From Gemmatimonadota bacterium (GTDB lineage: Bacteria > Gemmatimonadota > Gemmatimonadetes > Longimicrobiales > Gaopeijiaceae): a stretch of 64,000 bases of DNA. A program made the translations under genes and the position numbers. The first letter of the stretch is position 1, and every line of letters begins with the position of its first letter. Shown in pieces: positions 35,768 through 45,070 of the stretch. Where the stretch lies: positions 80,177 through 144,176 of the forward strand of contig DQPL01000122.1 in the NCBI GenBank assembly GCA_015664885.1. Reading direction: 5' to 3'. The notes below the pieces were generated by a model. That model had not been told where the DNA came from and ran no database searches. It worked only from the letters and a program-made list of their open reading frames with translations.

Positions 35768-36664
35768 ATGTCCAATCATCCAGCTTCCGGCGTCAATTTT
35801 CCTGGCCTACCAGCCACGGAACTCCCTTGGGATCGTGTCACCCTGTCCGTCGTGATTCCCGCGTACAATGAGACTGCGACCGTCGAGAGCCTTTTACGCC
35901 GGGTGCGTGAGGTACCGCTCAAGCTCGAAGTGATCGTCGTGGACGATGGCTCCACCGACGGGACCCGTGACCTGCTCGAAGAGCTCGAGGGTGAGTTGAT
36001 CGATCAGCTGATCTTCCATGAGAAGAACGCGGGCAAGGGCGCTGCGCTGCGCACAGGCTTCGGAAGAGCAACCGGGGACGTCGTCGTCGTCCAGGACGCG
36101 GACCTCGAATACGATCCCTACGAGCTTCCCATCCTGCTCGAGCCGATCCTGAGCGGAAGAGCCGACGCGGTGTACGGTTCCCGCTTTCTGGGTGGGCCCC
36201 ACCGTGTGCTCTTTTTCTGGCATTCAGTGGGCAATCGCTTGCTCACACTTCTCTCCAATATGTTCACAGACCTCAACCTCACGGACATGGAGACGGGCTA
36301 CAAAATGGTGCGCACCGAGCTCCTGCAGTCCTTACCGCTATCCGCGTACCGGTTCGGAATCGAGCCCGAGTTGACCTCGAGGCTCGCGCAGGCGGGTGCT
36401 CGCATCTACGAGTTGCCGATCAGCTACCACGGACGCTCCTATGCCGAGGGCAAGAAGATCGGATGGAAGGACGGCGTGTCTGCGTTCTGGTCGATCCTCA
36501 GGTACAATATTTCGCCACCTCGCGTACCGAAGTGGACTCCGCCGTCGACCGATCCGTGGAACGAGCCCGATCGTATCGCGGCTGGCTCCGAGGGCGCCGC
36601 TGAGCCCGAAATCGGGTCCGGGTCCTCTGACTCCGGCTCCCCCGAGTCTCGCGAGAACAGCTAG
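35768..36664 (+). CDS. GT2 glycosyltransferase (dolichyl/polyprenyl-phosphate mannosyltransferase-like)
   Basis: 298 residues. GT-A motifs: VTLSVVIPAYNE at the start, VIVVDDGSTDGT for nucleotide binding, and VVQDADLEYDP for the DxD metal site, then NLTDMETGYKMVR and the ending GRSYAEGKKIGWKDG. This is the DPM1-like group that loads a sugar onto polyprenyl phosphate on the cytoplasmic face. There are no membrane helices, and the C-terminal 40 residues are low-complexity (Pro, Ser, Glu). Such enzymes feed GT-C transferases, and the truncated gene directly downstream looks like a GT-C type protein. The start ATG 35768 excludes a longer, non-homologous frame. Confidence 0.9.
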   Translation: MSNHPASGVNFPGLPATELPWDRVTLSVVIPAYNETATVESLLRRVREVPLKLEVIVVDDGSTDGTRDLLEELEGELIDQLIFHEKNAGKGAALRTGFGRATGDVVVVQDADLEYDPYELPILLEPILSGRADAVYGSRFLGGPHRVLFFWHSVGNRLLTLLSNMFTDLNLTDMETGYKMVRTELLQSLPLSAYRFGIEPELTSRLAQAGARIYELPISYHGRSYAEGKKIGWKDGVSAFWSILRYNISPPRVPKWTPPSTDPWNEPDRIAAGSEGAAEPEIGSGSSDSGSPESRENS

Positions 36665-36671
36665 AAGCGAA

Positions 36672-37139
36672 GTGCCGACAACGCTCCCGAGGGCGCGAGT
36701 CCCCCTGCTGTTCGTCGCTGCCTCGGTGTACGCGAACTCGCTCGGCAATGGCTTCACGTTCGACGACAACTGGCTCATCGTCGAGAATCCGGTGGTCACG
36801 GAGGGCAGGGTCGCGGACGCGTTCACTGCTCCCTACTGGCGCGGTGCGCGTGTCGGAACGGAAAACTATCGTCCGATCATGCTCTCGAGTTTCGGGCTCG
36901 AGTGGGCCGTCTTCGACGGGAGTGCCTTCGAGTTTCACGTCGTGAGCGTGCTCGTGCACGTGCTCGTTTGCCTGTTGGTGCTCGCGCTGCTGACCCGTTT
37001 TGTGTCGATTCCTGCGGCGTTTCTCGGAGCTCTTCTCTTTGCCGTGCACCCCGTGCACGTGGAGGCCGTGGCCAATGTCGTGGGGCGTGCGGAACTCTAG
37101 GCGGCTCTGGCGTACCTCGGGGCCTGCCTTTTTGGACTG
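36672..37139 (+). pseudogene. GT-C/TMTC-like membrane protein, N-terminal part, interrupted by TAG and truncated
   Basis: GTG 36672 opens 142 codons with LLFVAASVYANSLGNGFTFDDNWLIVENP, NYRPIMLSSFGLEWAVF and HPVHVEAVANVVGRAEL. This is the N-terminus of polytopic TMTC/DUF1736-type proteins, which have GT-C transferase helices followed by TPR repeats. Homologues continue after GRAEL with a further helix. Here a TAG (37098-37100) comes first, then the same frame goes on with AALAYLGACLFGLVLA before similarity ends at about 37139, where pilin leader sequence begins. So there is one nonsense codon plus loss of more than two-thirds of the gene. The intact GT2 gene lies just upstream. Confidence 0.7.
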
Positions 37140-37202
37140 GTGCTTGCTAATCTCCATCATATCGCAGAGCCGCATTTCATTCATTTTTTGGAGTTTCAGA
37201 TC

Positions 37203-37595
37203 ATGCGAGACAAGAAGGGTTTCACCCTTATTGAACTCCTGATCGTGGTCGTGATCATCGGAATCCTGGCGGTAATCGCCATTCCGAAGTTCTCCGCCAC
37301 CCGGGAGAAGGTGTACTTCGCAGCGATGAAGTCGGATCTCAATAACCTGGCTAGCCAGCAGGAGATCTACTACGCGGACGCGTCTGCGTACTCGACATCG
37401 ACCACGGATCTCTCGTTCACGAGTTCCGCTGGTGTCACCGTGGCTTTGGCCGCTACCAGCTCCGGCTGGTCCGCGAGCGCTGTGCACGCCGCGCTCGGAA
37501 CGACTGAGGGTTGCGTCATCTACGTCGGTACGGCTGCCAGTCCTGCCACACCGGTGACGTCGAGCGCTCCAGGTGAGGTTGCCTGCACCAGATGA
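37203..37595 (+). CDS. type IV pilin / type II pseudopilin
   Basis: 130 residues from ATG 37203, with GGAG about ten bases upstream. The prepilin leader MRDKKG is cleaved before FTLIELLIVVVIIGILAVIAIPKF, which has Phe+1 and Glu+5 as required for prepilin peptidase and assembly. The globular part is short and rich in Ser, Thr and Ala, with one likely disulfide (Cys in EGCVIYVG and Cys in EVACTR). It resembles major pilins rather than the minor type, but which system it serves is not shown: no pilB, pilC or gsp genes adjoin. The sequence before it abuts the broken GT-C gene, and a second prepilin start follows downstream. Confidence 0.88.
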   Translation: MRDKKGFTLIELLIVVVIIGILAVIAIPKFSATREKVYFAAMKSDLNNLASQQEIYYADASAYSTSTTDLSFTSSAGVTVALAATSSGWSASAVHAALGTTEGCVIYVGTAASPATPVTSSAPGEVACTR

Positions 37596-37656
37596 TTTGC
37601 TGATGCGACAGCGGATCTCCTCCGCGACGCCGCGATAATCAGAGCTGCGGGTGGGT

Positions 37657-37679
37657 GGTCCGGGCCTGAGGCCCGGGCC
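37657..37679 (+). terminator. hairpin after the pilin gene
   Basis: GGTCCGGGCC and GGCCCGGGCC pair over ten positions (one T-G) around a TGA loop, about 60 bases after the pilin stop. No T-run follows. This fits transcript termination or stabilisation of an abundant pilin message. Confidence 0.5.
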
Positions 37680-37736
37680 GCCCAGTGCAGCAGCCACCGC
37701 CCCACCTTTCCCTTCTCATCCCCTCGAGTGGTGCTC

Positions 37737-37820
37737 ATGAACTCGACCCGCTCGGGCTTTACCCTGGTTGAGCTGGTAATCCTGATCGTCATCCTGCGGG
37801 ATCATCCGTCCCGGAATTAG
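37737..37820 (+). pseudogene. truncated second prepilin (27 codons)
   Basis: ATG 37737 reads MNSTRSGFTLVELVILIVIL and then RDHPSRN to TAG 37818. The first 20 residues are a complete prepilin leader and the first part of the N-terminal helix, including the Gly/Phe cleavage site and Glu+5. The remaining helix and head domain are missing and replaced by a short unrelated tail. It is probably the 5' stub of a pilin or pseudopilin gene cut by recombination. The rest of the 333-base gap before aroC holds only the hairpin above and nothing else recognisable. Confidence 0.65.
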
Positions 37821-37928
37821 CGACTGGCGGCGATAGAGCGCGACGCCTGCCCTTGGTGCGCCCGAGCGCCTTGTCTATATATGCTCAGGTACCGTTTGGC
37901 CGAGCCGAACCACAACTCGTAGGCGAGC

Positions 37929-39134
37929 ATGAAGCGCATTTCGTTCCGCACCGCAGGCGAATCCCACGGACGGGGGCTTACCGCCCTCATCGAGGGAATC
38001 CCCGCGGGCCTGGAGCTCGACATGAAGCGCGACGTCGATCCCGAGCTCAAGCGGAGGCAGGGCGGGTACGGTCGGGGTCGGCGCATGCAGATCGAATCCG
38101 ACCAGGCGGAGTTGCTCAGCGGCGTCCGTCTGGGCGAGACGCTCGGATCCCCCATCTCCATGACGATCTGGAATCGGGACTGGAAGAACTGGACGACTGC
38201 GATGAGCCATGAGCCGCCTGCCGAGGACGCGAATCCGAAGGCGCTGCGGCCGCACTACCTGCCACGCCCTGGACACGCGGATCTGGTCGGTGCGCTCAAG
38301 TACGACCGCCGCGACGTGCGTGACATCCTAGAACGGGCTAGCGCTCGCGAGACCGCGGCCCGCGTCGCATGTGGCGCGGTAGCGAAGCGCTTGCTCGCCG
38401 AGTTCGGCATCTCCATCGGGAGCCACGTCGTCTCGATCGGCCCGGTAGAGGTGGAGATCGGCGAGCTGCCGCAGGACATCAACGCGGCCGCCGATCCCAA
38501 CCCCGTACGGTGTCTGGACGACGATGCCGCCACGCGCATCATGGAGGAGATCGATCGGGCGAAGGAACGCGGTGATACGCTCGGAGGCATCTTCGAGGTA
38601 GTGGTCACGGGTGCCCCCGTTGGGCTCGGAAGCTATGTCTCATGGGACCAGAAGCTGGACGGTCGGCTTGCCGGAGCCGTGATGTCGATTCAGGCGGTAA
38701 AGGGGGTCGAGCTCGGGATTGGCTTCGAGGGTGCACGACGTCCAGGCTCTCAGGTTCATGACCCTATCGTGCGTGCCGAGGAGAAACCGCGCTCGGGCGC
38801 CATCGGGCGGGCGTCGAACAGGGCTGGAGGGCTGGAGGGCGGCGTTACGACCGGAGAGCCGGTCGTTGTCCGTGGCGCGATGAAACCGATCTCTACGTTG
38901 AGGAAGCGGCTGCCGAGCGTGGACTTGCGAGACGGCTCGGAGGGTGACGCGGCAGTCGAGCGCAGCGACGTGTGCGCGGTACCGGCCGCTGCGGTCGTAG
39001 CGGAGGCGATGGTCGCGTTGGTTATTGCGGACGCGTTTTTGGAGAAGTTCGGCGGAGACTCGATCAGCGAGATCAGTCGAAACTTCGATGGTTATCTCAC
39101 CTATCTGACCGAGCGCGGATTCGGAGAACGGTGA
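37929..39134 (+). CDS. aroC: chorismate synthase
   Basis: 401 residues that convert EPSP to chorismate, the last step of the shikimate pathway, using reduced FMN. Signatures: RTAGESHGRGLTALIEGIPAG, the RRQGGYGRGRRM loop, ERASARETAARV, and SNRAGGLEGGVTTGEPVVVR. It is slightly longer than the E. coli enzyme, as in many Gram-positive and related bacteria. Its stop overlaps the aroK start by four bases (GTGA), and it is the first gene of a long co-directional run reaching 50735. Confidence 0.98.
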   Translation: MKRISFRTAGESHGRGLTALIEGIPAGLELDMKRDVDPELKRRQGGYGRGRRMQIESDQAELLSGVRLGETLGSPISMTIWNRDWKNWTTAMSHEPPAEDANPKALRPHYLPRPGHADLVGALKYDRRDVRDILERASARETAARVACGAVAKRLLAEFGISIGSHVVSIGPVEVEIGELPQDINAAADPNPVRCLDDDAATRIMEEIDRAKERGDTLGGIFEVVVTGAPVGLGSYVSWDQKLDGRLAGAVMSIQAVKGVELGIGFEGARRPGSQVHDPIVRAEEKPRSGAIGRASNRAGGLEGGVTTGEPVVVRGAMKPISTLRKRLPSVDLRDGSEGDAAVERSDVCAVPAAAVVAEAMVALVIADAFLEKFGGDSISEISRNFDGYLTYLTERGFGER

Positions 39135-39673
39135 TCGCCTCTGGCCCCCTGCGAATACTGCTGGTGGGATTCATGGGATCGGGCAAGTCCACTGTCGGTG
39201 CGGAGCTGGCGGCTCGATTGGGCTGGCGCTTTGTCGATACGGACGATGTGGTGGAGCGAGAACAGGGCCTTCTGATCGAGCAGATCTTTTCGACGCTCGG
39301 TGAGGCGCGATTCCGGGTGCTCGAGCACGAGGTCATGCAGGCCCTCTTGCAGCAAGAGCAACTCGTCGTCGCTAGTGGCGGAGGCTGGGCCGCATCTCCG
39401 GGTCGGCTGAGTGACTTGGGTGCTGGCACCACTACTGTCTGGCTGAGGGTGAGTGCGGAGGAGGCAGTTCGTCGCGCCCAGGCTCAGTCGCACGACCGGC
39501 CTTTGCTGAGGCGGACGGACGCCCTCCGTGCGGTACGGGAACTGTTGCTTTTGCGGACGCCACTTTACGCCAAATCACAGTATGAGGTAGACACGGAGAG
39601 CTTCTCCGTAGAAGATGTGACGATCCGGGTTATGGAGCTTCTGGGGCTCACTGGACCCACTACTAGAGACTGA
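39131..39673 (+). CDS. aroK: shikimate kinase
   Basis: 180 residues. The P-loop is GFMGSGKSTVG; shikimate-binding residues are in DTDDVVEREQG and ASGGGWAAS, and the lid and adenine region in SHDRPLLR. It phosphorylates shikimate two steps before AroC. GTG 39131 overlaps the aroC stop, and the stop is directly followed by the topA ATG (TGAATG), so translation of all three genes is coupled. Family length is normal. Confidence 0.94.
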   Translation: MIASGPLRILLVGFMGSGKSTVGAELAARLGWRFVDTDDVVEREQGLLIEQIFSTLGEARFRVLEHEVMQALLQQEQLVVASGGGWAASPGRLSDLGAGTTTVWLRVSAEEAVRRAQAQSHDRPLLRRTDALRAVRELLLLRTPLYAKSQYEVDTESFSVEDVTIRVMELLGLTGPTTRD

Positions 39674-42154
39674 ATGAGCGACAACGGCGGCAGGCAGCTG
39701 GTCATCGTCGAGTCCCCGGCGAAGGCATGGACAATTGGAAAATACCTCGGAAAGGGGTATGAGGTTGTGGCGTCCGTAGGCCACGTCCGGGACCTGCCCA
39801 CCAAAGAACTGGGCGTCGATATCGAGAACGGCTTCGAGCCCAAGTACGTGACCATCCGTGGTAAGGGCAAAGTGATCACGGAGCTCAAGAAGAAGGCCAA
39901 GGGCGTCGATCGCATCATCCTCGCGACGGACCCTGACCGTGAAGGTGAGGCGATCGCGTACCACGTCGCGGAGCAGTTGGGGTACGAGAAAGACCGAGAG
40001 CGTTTCCAGCGGGTCACGTTTCGCGAAGTGACCAAGAGCGCGGTCCAGGCTGCTCTGGCCGCTCCTGAGGAGCTGGACACCAAGAAGATCGAGGCTCAGC
40101 AGGCGCGCCGCATTCTCGACCGGTTGGTGGGATACCAAGTCAGCCCCATGCTCTGGAAGCCGATCCGGCCGGGGCTCTCGGCAGGCAGAGTACAGACCGT
40201 GGCGCTCGGGCTCATCTGCGAGCGCGAGGACGAGGTCAAAGCGTTCGTCGAACGAGAGTACTGGTCGATCACCGCGCACCTGCGCCGCGACGAGCAACCG
40301 TTCGAGGCCAAGCTGCACCAGATCGACAGCAAGAAATTCACGCTTGAGAACGAAGAGGCTGCTGCCGACGTGGTACGCGACGTTGCCGACGTACCCTTCG
40401 AGGTTACCGAGGTCAAGCGACGCGAGCGGCGGAAGAACCCGGCCGCGCCGTTCACGACATCTACGTTGCAGCAGGAAGCGGCCAAGCGGCTTCGCTTTTC
40501 GGCCCGCAGAACAATGTCCAACGCCCAGCGGCTCTACGAGGGTCGTACGATCGGTGGCAGGGGCCAGATAGGTCTGATCACGTACATGAGGACGGATTCG
40601 ACTCGGGTGTCCCCGAGCGCGGTCGATGAAGCGCGTTCGTGGATCACATCAGAGTTCGGAGAGCCGTATGTCCCGAAGGCGCCGCGGCTGTATGGCGGCA
40701 AACAGCAGAGGGCGGCGCAGGACGCGCACGAGGCAGTGCGCCCAACAGATGTCACGATCCACCCTTCGGAAGCCTCACAATACCTCGAGCAGGACCAGGC
40801 AAAGCTGTACGAACTCATCTGGCTGCGCTTCGTCGCGAGTCAGATGTCGCCCGCGGTCTACGACACCACGACTGTGGACTTCGACCTAGCTGGCGCCTCA
40901 GAGCGACATTTCCTGTTCCGCTCGACCGGCTCGATCGTGAAGTTCCGGGGATTCACGCGGCTCTACCTAGAGGCGACCGAAGCCGGAGAGCACCGGCGTC
41001 TCGACGATCTGGAGCCTCTCCCTGATCTGAACAGTGGGGACGTTGCCGAGCTCGCGCGCACCGAGCCCAAGCAGCACTTCACCCAGCCTCCGCCGCGGTA
41101 CTCGGAAGCGAGCCTCGTCAAGGAGATGGAGAAGCTCGGCATCGGGCGCCCCTCCACATATGAGCAGACCATTTCGGTGATCATCGACCGGGGCTACGTG
41201 GAACTCGAAGAGCGTCGATTCCATCCAACCGACCTCGGCGAAGTCGTCTCGAAGTTGCTCGTCCGCCTTTTCCCGGATCTGTTCGACGTCGAGTTCACCA
41301 GCCGCATGGAAACCGAGCTCGATCGTGTCGAGGATGGTGAGGTCGAATGGCGCGCCCTGCTCGAGGACTTCTACCCACGACTTCGCGAGCGCATCGAAGC
41401 AGGCGAGGCAAACTCCGACGCGATCATCAAGGAGATCCTCGCGGCTGAGGGAGAGGATTGCGACAAGTGCGGTCGCACCATGCTCGTACGATGGAATCGA
41501 TTTGGTCGCTTTCTCGGCTGTTCCGGGTACCCCGAGTGCAAGAGCACCCGCTCCCTGGACGGCTTCAACCCCGAGGGTGACGAGCTGGGTCCGCATCCCG
41601 AACACGGACGTATGGTCCGACTCAAGTACGGGCCCTATGGCCCGTACATCGAACTCGAATCGGAGGAGGAAGGCAAGAAGCCCAAACGCTCGAGCCTGCC
41701 CAAGGGCAAGCAGCCTCAGGACGTGGATCTGGAGTATGCGCTGAGGATGCTCGAGCTACCGCGCGCGATCGGCGTGGACCCCGAGACCGACGAAGAGATC
41801 GTCGCGGGCCTCGGCCGTTTCGGCCCGTTCGTACGCAGGGGCAAGACCTTCGCGAGCCTCAAGGACAACGATCAGATGTGGTCGGTAAGCCTGGAGGACG
41901 CGGTCGAGTTGATTAAAGCCAAGCTTTCCGGAAAGCGAACCACGCTCAAGCAGCTCGGTATGCACCCCGACTCGGGCGACGAGCTGGTAATACTCTCCGG
42001 GCGGTACGGTCCGTATGTGACCGACGGAAGCATCAACGCGACGCTGCCCAAGGGCACGGAGCCGGAGGACGTGGACCTCGACCTCGCGGTCGATTTGCTC
42101 GCCAAGAAAGCTGCCCGAAAGGGCGGAAAGAAGGGCCGCCGGGGCAAGAAGTGA
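39674..42154 (+). CDS. topA: DNA topoisomerase I
   Basis: 826 residues. The Toprim domain opens LVIVESPAKAWTIGKYLG (Trp where most have Lys, at AKAKTI) and continues ATDPDREGEAIA with the Mg-binding acids. The active-site Tyr lies in GLITYMRTDSTR near 301. One zinc ribbon is clear (CDKCG near 595, then CSGYPECKS), followed by topo I C-terminal repeats with YGPYGPYIE, LGRFGPFVRRG and SGRYGPYVTDG. The C-terminal tail is Lys/Arg-rich. It relaxes negative supercoils. The last codons overlap the trmFO GTG. Confidence 0.97.
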   Translation: MSDNGGRQLVIVESPAKAWTIGKYLGKGYEVVASVGHVRDLPTKELGVDIENGFEPKYVTIRGKGKVITELKKKAKGVDRIILATDPDREGEAIAYHVAEQLGYEKDRERFQRVTFREVTKSAVQAALAAPEELDTKKIEAQQARRILDRLVGYQVSPMLWKPIRPGLSAGRVQTVALGLICEREDEVKAFVEREYWSITAHLRRDEQPFEAKLHQIDSKKFTLENEEAAADVVRDVADVPFEVTEVKRRERRKNPAAPFTTSTLQQEAAKRLRFSARRTMSNAQRLYEGRTIGGRGQIGLITYMRTDSTRVSPSAVDEARSWITSEFGEPYVPKAPRLYGGKQQRAAQDAHEAVRPTDVTIHPSEASQYLEQDQAKLYELIWLRFVASQMSPAVYDTTTVDFDLAGASERHFLFRSTGSIVKFRGFTRLYLEATEAGEHRRLDDLEPLPDLNSGDVAELARTEPKQHFTQPPPRYSEASLVKEMEKLGIGRPSTYEQTISVIIDRGYVELEERRFHPTDLGEVVSKLLVRLFPDLFDVEFTSRMETELDRVEDGEVEWRALLEDFYPRLRERIEAGEANSDAIIKEILAAEGEDCDKCGRTMLVRWNRFGRFLGCSGYPECKSTRSLDGFNPEGDELGPHPEHGRMVRLKYGPYGPYIELESEEEGKKPKRSSLPKGKQPQDVDLEYALRMLELPRAIGVDPETDEEIVAGLGRFGPFVRRGKTFASLKDNDQMWSVSLEDAVELIKAKLSGKRTTLKQLGMHPDSGDELVILSGRYGPYVTDGSINATLPKGTEPEDVDLDLAVDLLAKKAARKGGKKGRRGKK

Positions 42155-43464
42155 CGGTCACGGTGGTCGGGGGTGGGCTGGCGGGCTGTGAAGCCGCGCT
42201 TCAGCTAGCTCAAAGAGGACACGAGGTCCGCCTCCTCGAGATGCGTCCTGTGCGCAACACCGAGGCGCACCAGACCGGGGACCTCGGCGAGCTCGTATGC
42301 ACGAACTCGTTCAAGAGCGAGGGCCCCGAGAACGCACACGGCCAGCTCAAGAGGGAGATGAGAGCGCTCGGATCGGTTCTTCTGCGCTCGGCCGATCAGT
42401 CGCGCGTGGCGGCGGGATCGGCGCTCGCTGTGGATCGGAGCCTCTTCTCACAGGCGATGACCGCAGCGGTGGAGGCGGAGGCACGAGTCCGGGTCGTGAG
42501 AGGGGAGTGCACCGAGCTGCCGGAAGGTCCAGCGATCATCGCCACGGGGCCGCTGACCTCGGACGCTCTATCCGGTGCCATTCAGACGGTTCTCGGCGAT
42601 GGCGGCCTCGCGTTCTTCGACGCCATCGCCCCGATCGTGCACCGTGACAGTGTGGACGAGAGTGTGGTTTTCGAGGCAGGTCGATTCGACGAGGACTCCG
42701 ACTATCTGAATTGCCCGATGAACGAAGAGGAGTATGTCGCGTTCATCGACGCGCTGAACTCGGGCCAGGCCTACGAGGGCCACGATTGGGAGACGGTGCC
42801 GTATTTCGAGGGGTGTCTGCCCGTCGAGGTCATGGCGTCGCGGGGTCTCGACACGCTTCGCTTTGGACCCATGAAGCCGATCGGTCTCACCGACCCTCGG
42901 ACGGGTGATCGACCCTGGGCCGTAGTCCAGCTCCGTCGCGAAGATCGCGCCGGCCAAATGTGGAATATGGTCGGTTTTCAGACCCGTCTACGGGTCGGCG
43001 AGCAGCGCCGTATCTTCGCCATGATTCCGGGGCTTGCCGACGCGGAATTCCTGCGCGTGGGCTCGATCCACCGGAACAGCTATCTCAACTTCCCGGAGCG
43101 GCTCTCGTCGTATGGCGCCCCGGCTTCTCGTCCGGACGTGATCTTTGCCGGCCAGCTGACCGGCGTGGAGGGCTACACCGAGTCGGCCGCGAGTGGAATT
43201 CTGGCGGGGATCAACCTCGCTCGACTGCTGGATGGCGAAGACGCGATCGTGCCGCCCGCGACGACCATGATCGGCGGGCTCTTCCAGTACCTGAGGGAAG
43301 CCAAGCCAGGTCACTTTCAACCGATGAACTCGAACTGGGGTTTGGTCGAGCCGTTGCAAGAGCGGATCAAGGGCAAGAAGCAAAGGCGACAGATGCTTGC
43401 CGCGCGTGCCCAGGAACACTTTCTGGCCTGGATGGGGGGGCACGGACTGAGGGCGGTCTCCTGA
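42151..43464 (+). CDS. trmFO: methylenetetrahydrofolate-tRNA (uracil-5-)-methyltransferase, FAD type
   Basis: 437 residues that methylate U54 of tRNA using methylene-THF and FADH2. The FAD site is VTVVGGGLAGCEAALQLA; family motifs are EMRP, GELVCTNSFKSE, the glycine and cysteine region FEGCLPVEVMASRG near 225, and GQLTGVEGYTESAASGILAGIN. TrmFO replaces the SAM-dependent TrmA in Firmicutes and several other phyla. GTG start overlaps topA by four bases; the same order, topA-trmFO-xerC-hslV-hslU, is known in Bacillus. Confidence 0.97.
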   Translation: MTVTVVGGGLAGCEAALQLAQRGHEVRLLEMRPVRNTEAHQTGDLGELVCTNSFKSEGPENAHGQLKREMRALGSVLLRSADQSRVAAGSALAVDRSLFSQAMTAAVEAEARVRVVRGECTELPEGPAIIATGPLTSDALSGAIQTVLGDGGLAFFDAIAPIVHRDSVDESVVFEAGRFDEDSDYLNCPMNEEEYVAFIDALNSGQAYEGHDWETVPYFEGCLPVEVMASRGLDTLRFGPMKPIGLTDPRTGDRPWAVVQLRREDRAGQMWNMVGFQTRLRVGEQRRIFAMIPGLADAEFLRVGSIHRNSYLNFPERLSSYGAPASRPDVIFAGQLTGVEGYTESAASGILAGINLARLLDGEDAIVPPATTMIGGLFQYLREAKPGHFQPMNSNWGLVEPLQERIKGKKQRRQMLAARAQEHFLAWMGGHGLRAVS

Positions 43465-44387
43465 ACCCTCATGCGGCGGGCCAGGAGGTTCGAGACTTTC
43501 TGCGACACCTAGCCGACGAACGGCAACTCTCCCGCCACACGGTCACGGCCTATGAGCTCGACCTGCGCCAGCTGACCGAGTTCTTGACCGAGTATCTCGG
43601 CCATGGGGACTGGCGTTGGGCCGACAAGGAGGTAGACCGTCTCGCTCTGCGGGGCTTCATGGGCTGGCTCGGTCGCAGGGGACTGAGCAGGCGCACGGTC
43701 GGTCGAAAGCTTTCTGCGACCCGATCCTTCTTCAGATTCTTGCATGGCGAGGACCGCATTGCCAGCAACCCGGCTGGTGCCGTTCGGGCTCCCAAGACCG
43801 CAAAGACGCTACCGGGACATCTGACTCGTGGTGACGCATCAGACGTGTTCACTGAAGCCGAGAAGCGAGCTGAACAGAATACGCTTGCTGCTGCCCGGGA
43901 TCTCGTCATTCTCGAGCTTCTATACGGCAGCGGTTTACGGCTCTCCGAGCTGTACGCCCTCGACCTGGACGCGATTGACCGGGGCTCGAAGCTGGTGCGC
44001 GTGATGGGCAAGGGCAGAAAGGAGCGCATCGTTCCTGTTTCTGAAGCGTCTCTTGCGGCGATCGCCCACTACGAGCCACGGCGCGCGGAGGTGCGGAACC
44101 GTGCGGACGATGCGCTGCTGGTGAACGCGCGCGGCGGACGGCTCTCTCGGCGCTCCATTCAAGCCGCAGTGCGCGCGTGTTTCGAGGTTGCTGCCGGTGC
44201 ACGCGGACTCTCCCCCCACGCGCTACGCCACTCCTTCGCGACGCATCTGTTGGAAGCGGGAGCCGATCTGCTCGCGGTCAAGGAGCTGCTCGGCCATGTG
44301 TCGCTGTCCACGACCCAGATCTACACCCACACCACGAAAGATCGCTTGCGTCGGGTCTACAAGGACGCGCACCCGCGGGGCGAGTAG
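43461..44387 (+). CDS. xerC: tyrosine recombinase XerC
   Basis: About 308 residues. The N-terminal SAM-like domain ([23 protein letters not shown]) is followed by a catalytic domain with Arg in [15 protein letters not shown] near 158, [18 protein letters not shown] near 252, [15 protein letters not shown] with the Tyr near 288. It resolves chromosome dimers with XerD at dif. No ATG, GTG or TTG occurs between the trmFO end and the conserved domain; the only start that keeps the N-terminus is CTG 43461, overlapping the trmFO stop as CTGA with AGGG upstream. A CTG start is rare. Position in the housekeeping operon rules out a mobile integrase. Confidence 0.92.
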   Translation: MNPHAAGQEVRDFLRHLADERQLSRHTVTAYELDLRQLTEFLTEYLGHGDWRWADKEVDRLALRGFMGWLGRRGLSRRTVGRKLSATRSFFRFLHGEDRIASNPAGAVRAPKTAKTLPGHLTRGDASDVFTEAEKRAEQNTLAAARDLVILELLYGSGLRLSELYALDLDAIDRGSKLVRVMGKGRKERIVPVSEASLAAIAHYEPRRAEVRNRADDALLVNARGGRLSRRSIQAAVRACFEVAAGARGLSPHALRHSFATHLLEAGADLLAVKELLGHVSLSTTQIYTHTTKDRLRRVYKDAHPRGE

Positions 44388-44503
44388 CCGCACCAGCCCG
44401 GACTGCCATTTCGGCAGCTTCTGCATTAGATTCGTGGCCCCACGCTTGCACCCTGCGCCTCCGTTCAGCCGTGCGGCGAGGAATTCTACAAGAGCCAGGA
44501 CAG

Positions 44504-45070
44504 ATGAGTCTATTGGAAGTTCGAGCGACCACCGTGCTAGCCGTCCGCCGTGACGGTCGAGTCGCCATGGGTGGAGACGGACAAGTCACGATGGGTGATA
44601 CCGTCGTGAAGAGCAAAGCGCGCAAAGTCCGAGCCTTGAAGGACGGCAGCATCCTCGCGGGATTTGCCGGAGCCGTCGCGGACGCGTTCACGCTCTTCGA
44701 GAAGCTGGAGGAGAAGCTGGAGCGTTATCCGGCCAATATGCGTAGGGCCGTGGTCGAGCTCGCCAAGGACTGGCGCACCGATCGCTACCTACGCCGCTTG
44801 GACGCGCTACTCGCGGTGGCGGATAAGGAGCACTTGTTCCTGCTGAGCGGTACAGGTGACGTCATCGAACCCGATGACGGGGTGCTGGCGATAGGCTCCG
44901 GCGGCTCTTTCGCTCTGGCCGCCGCCCGCGCGCTGCAGGAGCATTCGAGCCTCGAAGCTCCCGAGATTGTCCGGCACGCGTTGGAGATCGCAGGGGACAT
45001 TTGTATCTACACGAATCGGGACATCGTCGTGCTCGAGTTGGGCGAAGACCATGATGGAGGGGAAAAATGA
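44504..45070 (+). CDS. hslV: HslV peptidase subunit
   Basis: 188 residues of the proteasome-like protease core. The chain begins MSLLEVRA and then [23 protein letters not shown]; the catalytic Thr would be freed by removal of an eight-residue propeptide, as in Thermotoga, rather than only the Met as in E. coli. Family segments [40 protein letters not shown] and AIGSGG are complete. ATG 44504 lies 116 bases after xerC and may have its own promoter. The stop overlaps the hslU ATG (ATGA). Confidence 0.95.
   Translation: MSLLEVRATTVLAVRRDGRVAMGGDGQVTMGDTVVKSKARKVRALKDGSILAGFAGAVADAFTLFEKLEEKLERYPANMRRAVVELAKDWRTDRYLRRLDALLAVADKEHLFLLSGTGDVIEPDDGVLAIGSGGSFALAAARALQEHSSLEAPEIVRHALEIAGDICIYTNRDIVVLELGEDHDGGEK

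Noticed and set aside
43461..44387. XerC-type recombinase as a phage or integron integrase
   Set aside because: It lies in the topA-trmFO-hslVU housekeeping order, with overlapping genes and no attachment sites or cargo.
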